5,534 nt of DNA from an uncultured Flavobacteriales bacterium (GCA_937973555.1 CALJKL010000034.1:1-5534), one strand, 5' to 3'; positions 1 through 4,228 are shown, counted from the first letter of the stretch. Translations and numbers: made by a program. Notes: a model not told the origin generated them from the sequence alone.

Positions 1-80
1 CCTGCACAATGCACCGGGTCTGAATTTTCTATCATCCAATCAATTTTAACAATCAACTGCTGTAACGGTGTCTTTTCCAT
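1..80 (-). CDS. Start of a small hypothetical phage protein, cut by the window edge
   Basis: A reading frame opens at an ATG at 80-78 and stays open for 26 codons to the left edge, so only the N-terminus is visible: MEKTPLQQLIVKIDWMIENS, followed by DPVHCA. It starts 11 bases after the stop of the preceding minus-strand gene, in line with the tight spacing of the rest of this operon. The visible part looks like one amphipathic helix. From memory, short Bacteroidota phage proteins often begin with a similar 'M-K-T-x-L-Q-x-L-I' helix, but none has a function I can name. The frame and spacing support a real gene; its length and role cannot be judged from here. Confidence 0.6.
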   Translation of the reverse strand, partial: MEKTPLQQLIVKIDWMIENSDPVHCA

Positions 81-91
81 ACGTTGTGGGG

Positions 92-493
92 TTAGGGGTT
101 TTTAAATGTTATTTTTATATGGTTGTACCATTTGCAGAAATCAACCATTTTTTTCCAAGAGGAATCAATGTTAATCTGATGATTAATATCTGAAACCATA
201 AAAACGGTTTTAGTTCCCCACCTTGCAAAAAAACTTTCGTCTTTTTGTAAAAGTTCCCGATATATTGGATTTAGGTTTTTAAGAATCAGTAAAATTTTGT
301 TATATGCACCTACCAACATATTCCAGTCTTTATCAAATCCGATTTCTTTAGTATTAAACTCTGTCCACCCGGTATTATTTTCGTTTTCAAACGGAAAAGT
401 GTTTGGAACTTTATACACATACGGCTTGTCGCTATCAAATCCAATACACTTTGCTATTTCATCATTCCCGGTAATTATTTCACTAAATTCCAT
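92..493 (-). CDS. Hypothetical phage protein, apparent paralogue of the 747-1073 product
   Basis: This encodes 133 residues of unknown function with no signal peptide or membrane segment. Three segments match the product of 747-1073 in the same order. They are an N-terminal TGNDEIAKCIG (residues 8-18), a central FDKDWNMLVGAYNKI (53-67), and a C-terminal block from about residue 108 containing SSW, VDFCKWYN and HIK. The protein is acidic and rich in Trp, Tyr and Phe, as expected for a small soluble globular protein. The start ATG follows AAATAAAAACAACT, the A/C-rich leader seen at several starts here, and lies 8 bases after the stop of the 502-750 gene, so both are probably on one transcript. 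I recall similar orphan proteins in Bacteroidota phages, often several per genome. It is likely a real gene of unknown role. Confidence 0.85.
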   Translation of the reverse strand: MEFSEIITGNDEIAKCIGFDSDKPYVYKVPNTFPFENENNTGWTEFNTKEIGFDKDWNMLVGAYNKILLILKNLNPIYRELLQKDESFFARWGTKTVFMVSDINHQINIDSSWKKMVDFCKWYNHIKITFKNP

Positions 494-501
494 AGTTGTT
501 T

Positions 502-750
502 TTATTTAACCCTCCCCTCCAGTTCGGAGAGGATGAGGCGGTGATTGTTAAGTTCGTAAACTGACAAAGGCTTTGATTTCTCCAGCACCTCAATAACCAG
601 TTTGCAGTGGGCGATGGATATACGGGTGGCGTTGCATTCTTGATCCCTACTTAATAAAAAAGGGTCTTGCTGAAAAATACCCGCATAGGCATACGGTATA
701 AACACCTCCACCATCTCATCGGCGGCTTGCTTTACTTCGGTTGGGGTCAT
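502..750 (-). CDS. Small helical hypothetical protein, translationally coupled
   Basis: I place the start at the ATG at 750-748, giving 82 residues beginning MTPTEVKQAADEMVEVF. That ATG overlaps the TGA of the upstream gene (749-747) as ATGA, the usual sign of translational coupling. The frame also remains open upstream to an ATG at 801, but using it would mean a 55-base overlap and 17 extra residues with no counterpart elsewhere, so I reject it. The sequence is mostly helical, with Cys residues in the middle (ECNATR, AHCKLVIEVLEK) and a polar C-terminal helix (LILSELEGRVK). The general form, a short acidic helix followed by 'C-x-L-x-I-x-x-L', recalls other small Bacteroidota phage proteins. 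No function is assignable. Confidence 0.75.
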   Translation of the reverse strand: MTPTEVKQAADEMVEVFIPYAYAGIFQQDPFLLSRDQECNATRISIAHCKLVIEVLEKSKPLSVYELNNHRLILSELEGRVK

Positions 751-1073
751 TTTATTTTGTTTTCGTTGTACCATTGGATGAATTGAACGCAGCCATCCCA
801 AACCATATCTATACTTGACGTAATAGACTGATGGAATAAATAAAAATCCATTTTCTCACAATAGTTGTCAATGTGCCACCGGTTTATTTTTTTAACCACC
901 TTCATTAGCCACGACCAATCACTATCATAAGGCAAAAAGGCTTTTTCGTACTTGTCAATATCCTCTACATTTACCAAGATGTTCCACCCTTTACCTGAAG
1001 CATCTTTGTAAGTAACCATAACCCTTTCGCCCATAAATTCCGCAATAAGTTTGTTTCCTTCTATTGTGTTCAT
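747..1073 (-). CDS. Hypothetical phage protein, apparent paralogue of the 92-493 product
   Basis: This encodes 108 residues of unknown function, predicted soluble. It shares an ordered set of motifs with the 92-493 product: EGNKLIAEFMG at residues 5-15, YDSDWSWLMKVVKKI at 49-63, and a C-terminal block from about 86 with SSIDMVWDGCVQFIQWYNEN. The spacing between motifs is similar, with this copy shorter between the central and C-terminal motifs. The start lies 6 bases downstream of the YopX-family gene's stop, and the end overlaps the next start by 4 bases, so it sits inside a tightly packed operon. As I recall, proteins with 'N-x-x-I-A-x-F-M-G' at the start and 'W-L-M-x-V-V-x-K-I' in the middle recur in Bacteroidota phages without a known role. 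Confidence 0.85.
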   Translation of the reverse strand: MNTIEGNKLIAEFMGERVMVTYKDASGKGWNILVNVEDIDKYEKAFLPYDSDWSWLMKVVKKINRWHIDNYCEKMDFYLFHQSITSSIDMVWDGCVQFIQWYNENKIK

Positions 1074-1079
1074 AGATGA

Positions 1080-1454
1080 TTAGTTGATAAGTTCTGGATT
1101 AGCGAATACATTACCGATTACCTCAACCATGTTTAAGGGAAGCTGATACAATGGCTCATTATATCCATCTTGGAAAATGAACATTGCTCTTTCCTGATGC
1201 CATGCGACAACCCCGGTTTTAACAGATGCGCTATAGCACTTACTAACCACATCCCCCTCGTATATCTCTACGCCGTGCTTGTCGGTAAGGCCGGAAAACT
1301 GATCTTCCCCGTCGTACCTGTAATTCTTTAAAAGCGGATTATCGGACAGAACTTCAAAGGGCATCCCGTTGCATATCTCAGCAAGTGTAAATACCTGAAA
1401 TATCCAGTTAGTCCCATTTGTGTATCTGTACCTGAATTTTATTACCCTGTTCAT
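1080..1454 (-). CDS. YopX-family phage protein
   Basis: This encodes 124 residues with the hallmarks of the YopX family, small proteins common in phages and prophages of Firmicutes and Bacteroidota and named after a Bacillus phage SPbeta gene. The N-terminus IKFRYRY (5-11) matches the usual 'I-K-F-R-x-W' opening. The diagnostic core QFSGLTDKHGVEIYEGDVV lies at 52-70, and the closing strand VEVIGNVFANPEL at 110-122. The middle holds aromatic-rich strands (GVVAWHQERAMFIFQ) typical of the beta-rich fold. Length is normal for the family and nothing is missing. Its molecular role is not established. The ATG overlaps the stop of the 1451-1588 membrane peptide as ATGA, suggesting coupled translation. 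The region is clearly richer in G+C (32 of 60 bases at 1261-1320) than the rightward genes. Confidence 0.92.
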   Translation of the reverse strand: MNRVIKFRYRYTNGTNWIFQVFTLAEICNGMPFEVLSDNPLLKNYRYDGEDQFSGLTDKHGVEIYEGDVVSKCYSASVKTGVVAWHQERAMFIFQDGYNEPLYQLPLNMVEVIGNVFANPELIN

Positions 1455-1588
1455 CGTTGATCTTTAAATTTGTTATCAAAATAGTTTACATAATCAGTGA
1501 AAACATTCTTCCCCGTTATCACCCACCACACAAGTGAGATGAAAAACATCGGAATAACGGTTACTACAAAAATCAGCCGGTGGGTCAT
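1451..1588 (-). CDS. Small single-span membrane peptide coupled to the YopX-family gene
   Basis: A 45-residue frame runs from the ATG at 1588-1586 to the TGA at 1453-1451. It begins MTHRLIFVVTVIPMFFISLV, continues WWVITGKN, and ends in a polar tail with DYVNYFDNKFKDQR. Residues 4-24 form an uninterrupted hydrophobic stretch ending in a Trp pair, as expected for one transmembrane helix, followed by a charged tail of about 20 residues. Three things support a real gene. It fills the gap between two confident genes. Its stop overlaps the YopX-family start as ATGA. Its start follows GTTTAAACAACAACC, the same A/C-rich leader used by its neighbours. Function is unknown; a membrane anchor, inhibitor or superinfection peptide are all possible guesses. 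It is short enough to be missed by a length cut-off. Confidence 0.72.
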   Translation of the reverse strand: MTHRLIFVVTVIPMFFISLVWWVITGKNVFTDYVNYFDNKFKDQR

Positions 1589-1620
1589 GGTTGTTGTTTA
1601 AACTATTTAATCAATATGGG

Positions 1621-1869
1621 TTATTCTACAAAGCCGTCGTTCCAGTGGCCGAGGTAAAGAATACCATCATTCCTATCAGAATCGTATGCATAAATCAAAT
1701 CCTGATTTTGATTATTGTATCCTTTGCAAATAAGCTCAATGTTGTCGTATTTACTTGGAGGTGTATTTGAGGATACAAATGTGCTCATACATATAAACTT
1801 CACAAATTCAATTGGCTTTCCTTTCTTTTCAGATTCCGGCTGACCGAGTACAATACATTTTGTTGCCAT
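1621..1869 (-). CDS. Hypothetical phage protein with a conserved-looking C-terminus
   Basis: I prefer the ATG at 1869-1867, giving 82 residues beginning MATKCIVLGQPE. An in-frame ATG 16 codons upstream (1917) would add MNNPLKNNLLLKTTKS. The inner start is favoured because it is preceded by AAAACAACTAAATCT, matching leaders at 493 and 1588, and because the added residues look like translated spacer. The protein reads as alternating strands, IEFVKFI, then NIELICKGY, then DLIYAYDSDRNDGILYLGHW and NDGFVE at the end. That 'A-Y-D ... L-Y-L-G-x-W-N-D-G' ending is one I recall from orphan genes of Bacteroidota phages, with no assigned function. It is the first confident protein gene of the leftward operon, with a 32-base gap to the membrane peptide downstream. 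Confidence 0.8.
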   Translation of the reverse strand: MATKCIVLGQPESEKKGKPIEFVKFICMSTFVSSNTPPSKYDNIELICKGYNNQNQDLIYAYDSDRNDGILYLGHWNDGFVE

Positions 1870-1946
1870 AGATTTAGTTGTTTTTAGTAAAAGATTGTTT
1901 TTAAGCGGGTTATTCATAGTGTTGGGATGGATGGAAGGATGTTTTG

Positions 1947-2120
1947 TTACTTATTTTCTTTAGACTCGATTAGCAACTTAAAGTCCGAATACATTTTTTA
2001 GCAGGGCTTTGATCCCCGCACCTTCTTCATCTGTATTGTCCATCAGGCTTTCACCACATCCACCCCAACTCTATGTTTGTAACATAATAAAAAATATGGC
2101 TGGGCATTTCTAAGTGCCAT
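1947..2120 (-). other. Three overlapping micro-ORFs or a broken small gene
   Basis: Three tiny minus-strand frames follow one another. ORF a (2120-2043, 25 codons) begins MALRNAQPYF and ends in VGVDVVKA. ORF b (2043-1978, 21 codons) starts within the TGATG overlap at the end of a and reads MDNTDEEGAGIKALLKNVFG plus one Leu. ORF c (1994-1947, 15 codons) overlaps the end of b and begins MYSDFKLLIES. The TGATG overlap and the leftward direction match the operon, and b has a plausible acidic-then-amphipathic composition. Frames this short arise easily by chance, however, and the start of a falls inside a possible terminator hairpin. They may be real mini-genes, a frameshifted relic, or nothing; no function is proposed. 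The only other content of this stretch is the spacer before 1917. Confidence 0.2.
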
Positions 2121-2121
2121 A
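2086..2121 (-). terminator. Possible intrinsic terminator or attenuator for leftward transcription
   Basis: TATGGC at 2095-2100 is complementary to GCCATA at 2116-2121, giving a 6-bp stem with a 15-base loop. Read leftward it is followed at once by a run of six T (complement of 2094-2089) and further T-rich sequence. An alternative inner pairing of GGCA (2103-2106) with TGCC (2115-2118) is also possible. The stem is short and has only three G-C pairs, so termination may be partial. It lies between the tRNA-like element and the leftward protein genes, so if active it would release a transcript of roughly 370 nt from the 2468-2500 promoter or attenuate the operon. Confidence 0.3.
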
Positions 2122-2314
2122 AATAATCATGGAGGCTTTACTCTCCTCGCCCTAAGGGAAATTTATTTTGATTATCTATCTTACCGTAAACAACCGTTCT
2201 CTTAGCAGAACTGTAATTTTCCGTTCAATACCTCCATATTTCTATGGTACAGCGAAGTACTTATTACTGTTTACATTCAGCAGCCAATTATTTTAACAAA
2301 GAACTAATTATTGC
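2122..2314. other. Intergenic stretch with small hairpins, no gene recognised
   Basis: I see no credible coding frame on either strand in this stretch. It contains short self-complementary elements: GTTCT (2196-2200) with AGAAC (2207-2211), CCC-TAA-GGG near 2150, and a longer-range 7-base match between ATGGAGG (2129-2135) and CCTCCAT (2231-2237). Read leftward, GGAGGT near 2235 resembles a strong ribosome-binding site, but the frames behind it close within about ten codons. If the leftward promoter at 2468-2500 is active, this would be transcribed downstream of the tRNA-like element, so it may be part of an untranslated leader or of a small RNA. Nothing more can be said from sequence alone. 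Confidence 0.35.
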
Positions 2315-2426
2315 GTCGGGGTCTGGACTCGAACCAGAAACCTGCCAAAAGAACTATACTGTACGATATAGTTTAGGGAGTCGAACCCAATGTTGCCAAT
2401 TACACCAACCCGACATAAAAGAACTA
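2298..2426. repeat. Three direct copies of AAAGAACTA around and inside the tRNA-like element
   Basis: AAAGAACTA occurs at 2298-2306, 2348-2356 and 2418-2426, spaced 50 and 70 bases apart. The outer copies lie just outside each end of the tRNA-like element and the middle copy lies inside it, overlapping one arm of its 7-bp hairpin. Read on the tRNA strand this is TAGTTCTTT, ahead of the 5' end, inside, and after the 3' end. One explanation is that it was the spacer between tandem tRNA genes, parts of which were lost by recombination. Chance recurrence of an A-rich 9-mer is possible. Confidence 0.5.
2315..2414 (-). tRNA. tRNA-like element with abnormal central region, probably degenerate
   Basis: Read on the minus strand from 2414, the outer parts fit a tRNA. 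Acceptor GTCGGGT pairs with CCCCGAC at the far end (six of seven pairs). A D arm has stem GTGT/ACAT around the loop AATTGGCA with the invariant GG. A textbook T arm has stem TCTGG/CCAGA around the loop TTCGAGT. Between D and T stems there are 51 bases instead of about 23. They form GGG-TTCGACT-CCC, whose loop looks like a second T loop, and AACTATA-TCGTACAG-TATAGTT, a 7-bp hairpin. Neither is a normal anticodon arm. If the first hairpin served as one, the anticodon would be CGA with a C at position 37, which is unfavourable. The discriminator would be G and no CCA is encoded. Likely a decayed or rearranged tRNA, or a tRNA-shaped leader RNA; amino-acid identity cannot be assigned. Confidence 0.5.
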
Positions 2427-2463
2427 AGTGTACTACTAATCCTCCCCTCCTTTTCAAAATCTC

Positions 2464-2544
2464 AAAACAAAGGTAAGGGAAAATAATCCATACTTCCAAA
2501 CTTTCTTAAAAATATTTTCCTTGTTTATTTAAAAACTTTGTTTT
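2464..2544. promoter_or_regulatory. Candidate operator region between divergent promoters
   Basis: AAAACAAAG at 2464-2472 recurs as the exact inverted copy CTTTGTTTT at 2536-2544, so each promoter carries CTTTGTTTT in its own direction next to its -7 box. The rightward copy is also part of a local dyad, AAAAC-TTT-GTTTT (2532-2544), lying between the promoter boxes. Further dyads are AAAATATTTT (2509-2518) and GGAAAATA (2478-2485) with TATTTTCC (2513-2520). This layout is what a phage switch bound by a small dimeric repressor would show, and the first rightward gene encodes a Cro-like protein. The region is A/T-rich, so some dyads may be accidental; the paired 9-mer is the strongest. Confidence 0.45.
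2468..2500 (-). promoter_or_regulatory. Bacteroidota-type promoter, leftward
   Basis: On the minus strand TTTG (2500-2497) is followed after 21 bases by TACCTTTG (2475-2468), an exact fit to the Bacteroidota -33 TTTG and -7 TAnnTTTG elements. Transcription would start at about 2460, pass through the tRNA-like element from 2414, and could continue into the leftward operon. I found no other TAnnTTTG match between here and the first leftward protein gene, so this is the likely source of the operon's transcript. Confidence 0.6.
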
Positions 2545-2551
2545 ACCTTTG
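2521..2551 (+). promoter_or_regulatory. Bacteroidota-type promoter, rightward
   Basis: TTG at 2521-2523 is followed after 20 bases by TACCTTTG at 2544-2551, the same -7 box as the leftward promoter. The -33 box is TTG preceded by C rather than full TTTG. Transcription should start within about 5-9 bases of 2551, at or next to the first ATG of the Cro-like gene (2558), so this promoter drives the rightward operon with almost no leader. Confidence 0.6.
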
Positions 2552-2557
2552 TCTTAA

Positions 2558-2761
2558 ATGACTAAAATTATGGAAGAAATAGTGCTTACAATACCAGAAC
2601 AGATAAGAAGGGCTTTGGACGGAAGAACCCAACGCTGGCTTTCTTTCGAGGTTAAAATAGCAGAGCCAGAACTGTCTAAAAAAATGAAAGGGCATATTGA
2701 TTTTACCCCAGAAGAATTGGCTAAAATTGAAGAAAGATTAAATTTTAAAATTAATCAATAA
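2558..2761 (+). CDS. Cro/CI-like helix-turn-helix DNA-binding protein
   Basis: This encodes 67 residues, the size of a phage Cro repressor. Residues 13-65 fit a five-helix Cro/CI fold: a first helix IPEQIRRALDGRT, then WLSFEVKIAEPELSKKMKG (27-45) as the helix-turn-helix, then FTPEELAKIEERLNFKI (49-65). 'L-S-K-K-M-K-G-x-x-x-F-T-P-E-E-L' is the familiar pattern after the recognition helix in this superfamily. It is the first gene of the rightward operon and sits beside divergent promoters with shared inverted motifs, so it probably regulates them. The ATG at 2558 is only 6 bases after the -7 box, so translation is either leaderless from there or begins at the in-frame ATG at 2570 (63 residues, MEEIVLTIPEQ). 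The downstream gene abuts it with no gap. Family assignment rests on pattern recognition and is fairly secure; its operator is inferred. Confidence 0.8.
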   Translation: MTKIMEEIVLTIPEQIRRALDGRTQRWLSFEVKIAEPELSKKMKGHIDFTPEELAKIEERLNFKINQ

Positions 2762-3256
2762 ATGTATTCTGTATATAAAATAACCAATATTATTAATGGA
2801 AAATCTTATATTGGATTGAGCGAAAATCCTAATAGTAGATTTTTTTTACATCTTAGTAATTCTAATAGTGCGTCTTTAAAAAGAGCGGTTAAAAAATACG
2901 GGAAGTCTAATTTTTCATTATCCATATTAGAATCTGGGATTAAATATAAAGATGAGGGGAGGGTGATTGAAGACTTTTATATGTATAGTAACCATACTAT
3001 ATATCCTTATGGGTATAATACAAGATGCAACAGGGCGCTTCTTTATAAAAAAGGGCAACAATTTTCTGAAAAAATAAGACCATTATTAAATGGCATTAAA
3101 TATCCATTTACGACAATGGCTAAGGAAACAAATATACCATTAAGTAGAATACGCCTTATTTTTGGTTATAGCCTCCGTTTGCCAACAGAAGAAGAACAGG
3201 AGTTAATATGCAAATTTGTAGATACTGATTTTATCCCGATTAAATTATTAGATTAA
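2762..3256 (+). CDS. GIY-YIG endonuclease with C-terminal HTH-like region
   Basis: This encodes 164 residues. The N-terminal GIY-YIG nuclease domain spans about 1-90. It has the first motif as SVYKITN (3-9, with Val-Tyr in place of Ile-Tyr), YIG at 16-18, the catalytic Arg at R26, the AVKKYGKSNF segment at 42-51 typical of phage homing enzymes, the metal-binding Glu at E70, and GYN at 84-86. All expected catalytic residues are present. Residues about 115-160 (TTMAKETNIPLSRIRLIFGY, then a Glu-rich helix) resemble a Cro-type helix-turn-helix, giving a nuclease plus DNA-binding layout as in free-standing homing endonucleases. The ATG directly follows the TAA of the Cro-like gene. Base composition is strikingly A/T-rich (27 G+C in 120 bases at 2761-2880) against its neighbours, which suggests recent insertion. 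It could alternatively be a resident phage nuclease. It would act on phage or competitor DNA in the cytoplasm. Confidence 0.85.
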   Translation: MYSVYKITNIINGKSYIGLSENPNSRFFLHLSNSNSASLKRAVKKYGKSNFSLSILESGIKYKDEGRVIEDFYMYSNHTIYPYGYNTRCNRALLYKKGQQFSEKIRPLLNGIKYPFTTMAKETNIPLSRIRLIFGYSLRLPTEEEQELICKFVDTDFIPIKLLD

Positions 3257-3289
3257 AGCAAACGAATTATTAGGGACAAATTTTACTAA

Positions 3290-3934
3290 ATGAGATTTTG
3301 CGAAGCATCAAATTGTTCTCGTCCTGTTTTTGGCACAGATAAAAAAACACGAACAGGATATTGCAAATTACACCAATACCTTAGAACAGATATTGATAAG
3401 GATGGAATAGTTGCAAGAGCCATAAAAAAACAAAGAAAAAACGCAGTAATAAAAGACGGTAGGGCATTAAGGGTTTTAGCGGTTACTGATGATGGGAATA
3501 GGGAAATGGCAGAAAAGCACAAAACTAAGTCAGAATTACTAAGGGAGGCGGATAGGCTATTTTCACAATTTATACGCAATAGGGATGCGGATAAAAATGG
3601 GAATATTGCTTGCGTGTGTTGTGGAAAGATTTATAACTTAGAGCAAGTGGATAAGGAAGGGAAGAAAATTGTGCAGCCGCTTCACTTCATTGATAGAGGC
3701 GTTTATTCACTAAGATTTGATGAAGATAACTGCCATGCCGGATGTTCCTATTGCAACTTGGATATGCACCTGAATAAAAATGGCTTTGCTTACAGAAGAT
3801 ACCTTGAATTTATGAACATGACCTACGGGGAAGAAATAGTAGCAGAAATGAGTTTAGCCCATAGGAAAATAAATAAAATTACAGAACAACAATTACGAAA
3901 CGTCATAGAACACTATTCAACACACATAAAGTAA
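3290..3934 (+). CDS. ninG: NinG/Rap-type recombination nuclease
   Basis: This encodes 214 residues of the NinG (Rap) family. The phage lambda member is a structure-specific endonuclease that resolves recombination intermediates such as D-loops and Holliday junctions and helps RecBCD-dependent recombination. The N-terminus carries a probable zinc site, C4, C9, C25 and H28. A basic linker rich in Lys and Arg follows (about 43-85). The family core begins at about 83 (LLREADRLFSQFIRNRD) and has C108 and C111, then LHFIDRG (131-137), LRFDEDNCHAGCSYCN (141-156) with C152 and C155, and YRRYLEF (168-174). This is the HNH-like double-CxxC zinc module. Start at the first ATG after a 33-base gap; it is followed 12 bases later by the next gene. 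Length is close to lambda NinG and nothing is missing. Compared with lambda, the extra N-terminal zinc site is typical of Bacteroidota versions as I recall them. Confidence 0.85.
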   Translation: MRFCEASNCSRPVFGTDKKTRTGYCKLHQYLRTDIDKDGIVARAIKKQRKNAVIKDGRALRVLAVTDDGNREMAEKHKTKSELLREADRLFSQFIRNRDADKNGNIACVCCGKIYNLEQVDKEGKKIVQPLHFIDRGVYSLRFDEDNCHAGCSYCNLDMHLNKNGFAYRRYLEFMNMTYGEEIVAEMSLAHRKINKITEQQLRNVIEHYSTHIK

Positions 3935-3946
3935 AACATAAGAGAT

Positions 3947-4207
3947 ATGAAAGAATGGGAAATATGGAGCGAAGGTTATTCTGCAACAGGGGAACATAGC
4001 GGAGCGCATTTTCATGGTAAATTCCCCGGAGAAACATTTGATGATGCAGTAGAGTATGCAAATAAACATCATAAATTAGGGGCTGAACGAAATGGTAGGA
4101 ATAGGTACATTAATGATGCTTATTACGCCCAACGAAAAAGCAATTGGAATATTTGGGCTTGTAATTTATTTGATAATGAAAAAGATGCAAGAAAATCATT
4201 TGGATAA
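3947..4207 (+). CDS. Hypothetical phage protein with 'LFDNEKDARKSFG' tail
   Basis: This encodes 86 residues of unknown function, predicted soluble. It opens with MKEWEIWSEGYSATGEHSGA and ends WNIWACNLFDNEKDARKSFG. Both ends look strongly constrained. I recall many Bacteroidota phage and prophage proteins with the same opening (E-W-x-I-W-S-E-G-Y) and the same closing block, always with a variable middle and no assigned role. The middle is His- and Asn-rich (YANKHHKLG, NGRNRYINDAYYAQRK). It starts 12 bases after ninG in the same orientation, so it is probably co-transcribed. The start is unambiguous, since the opening matches the remembered family N-terminus. No catalytic motif is visible. Confidence 0.85.
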   Translation: MKEWEIWSEGYSATGEHSGAHFHGKFPGETFDDAVEYANKHHKLGAERNGRNRYINDAYYAQRKSNWNIWACNLFDNEKDARKSFG

Positions 4208-4228
4208 CAATTAAACCCCCAACACACA

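Noticed and set aside
297..509. Plus-strand open frame opposite the 92-493 gene
   Set aside because: It is an antisense shadow with no domain and no supporting start context, and it runs against the operon direction.
751..801. Longer N-terminus (start at 801) for the 502-750 gene
   Set aside because: It would overlap the upstream gene by 55 bases, while the ATG at 750 forms a clean ATGA coupling.
2315..2340. Phage attachment site in the tRNA 3' half
   Set aside because: A T-arm plus acceptor fragment is a common att core, but no integrase gene or second copy of the core is in the window, so there is nothing to support it.
2340..2389. A self-splicing intron in the tRNA
   Set aside because: Only about 28 extra bases are present. 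Known bacterial and phage tRNA introns are group I and far longer, and no splice-site logic restores an anticodon arm.
2086..2414. tmRNA (ssrA-type) interpretation
   Set aside because: In tmRNA the tRNA-like part is made from the two distant ends of the molecule. Here the acceptor, D and T arms close locally in 100 nt at the 5' side, and no tag frame is evident.
2244..2486. An 80-codon plus-strand open frame over the tRNA-like element
   Set aside because: It runs antisense through the tRNA-like stems and the leftward promoter, and its residues simply mirror those RNA elements. It has no recognisable domain and no start-site leader.
2308..2499. A 63-codon minus-strand open frame across the tRNA-like element
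   Set aside because: Its codons fall on conserved tRNA stems and loops, and its start lies inside the promoter, upstream of the expected transcript start.
3286..3579. Minus-strand open frame inside ninG, and similar ones at 4246-4509 and 4478-4768
   Set aside because: These are antisense shadows of confident plus-strand genes, rich in Phe, Ser and Leu as expected from the complement of Lys- and Glu-rich coding sequence.
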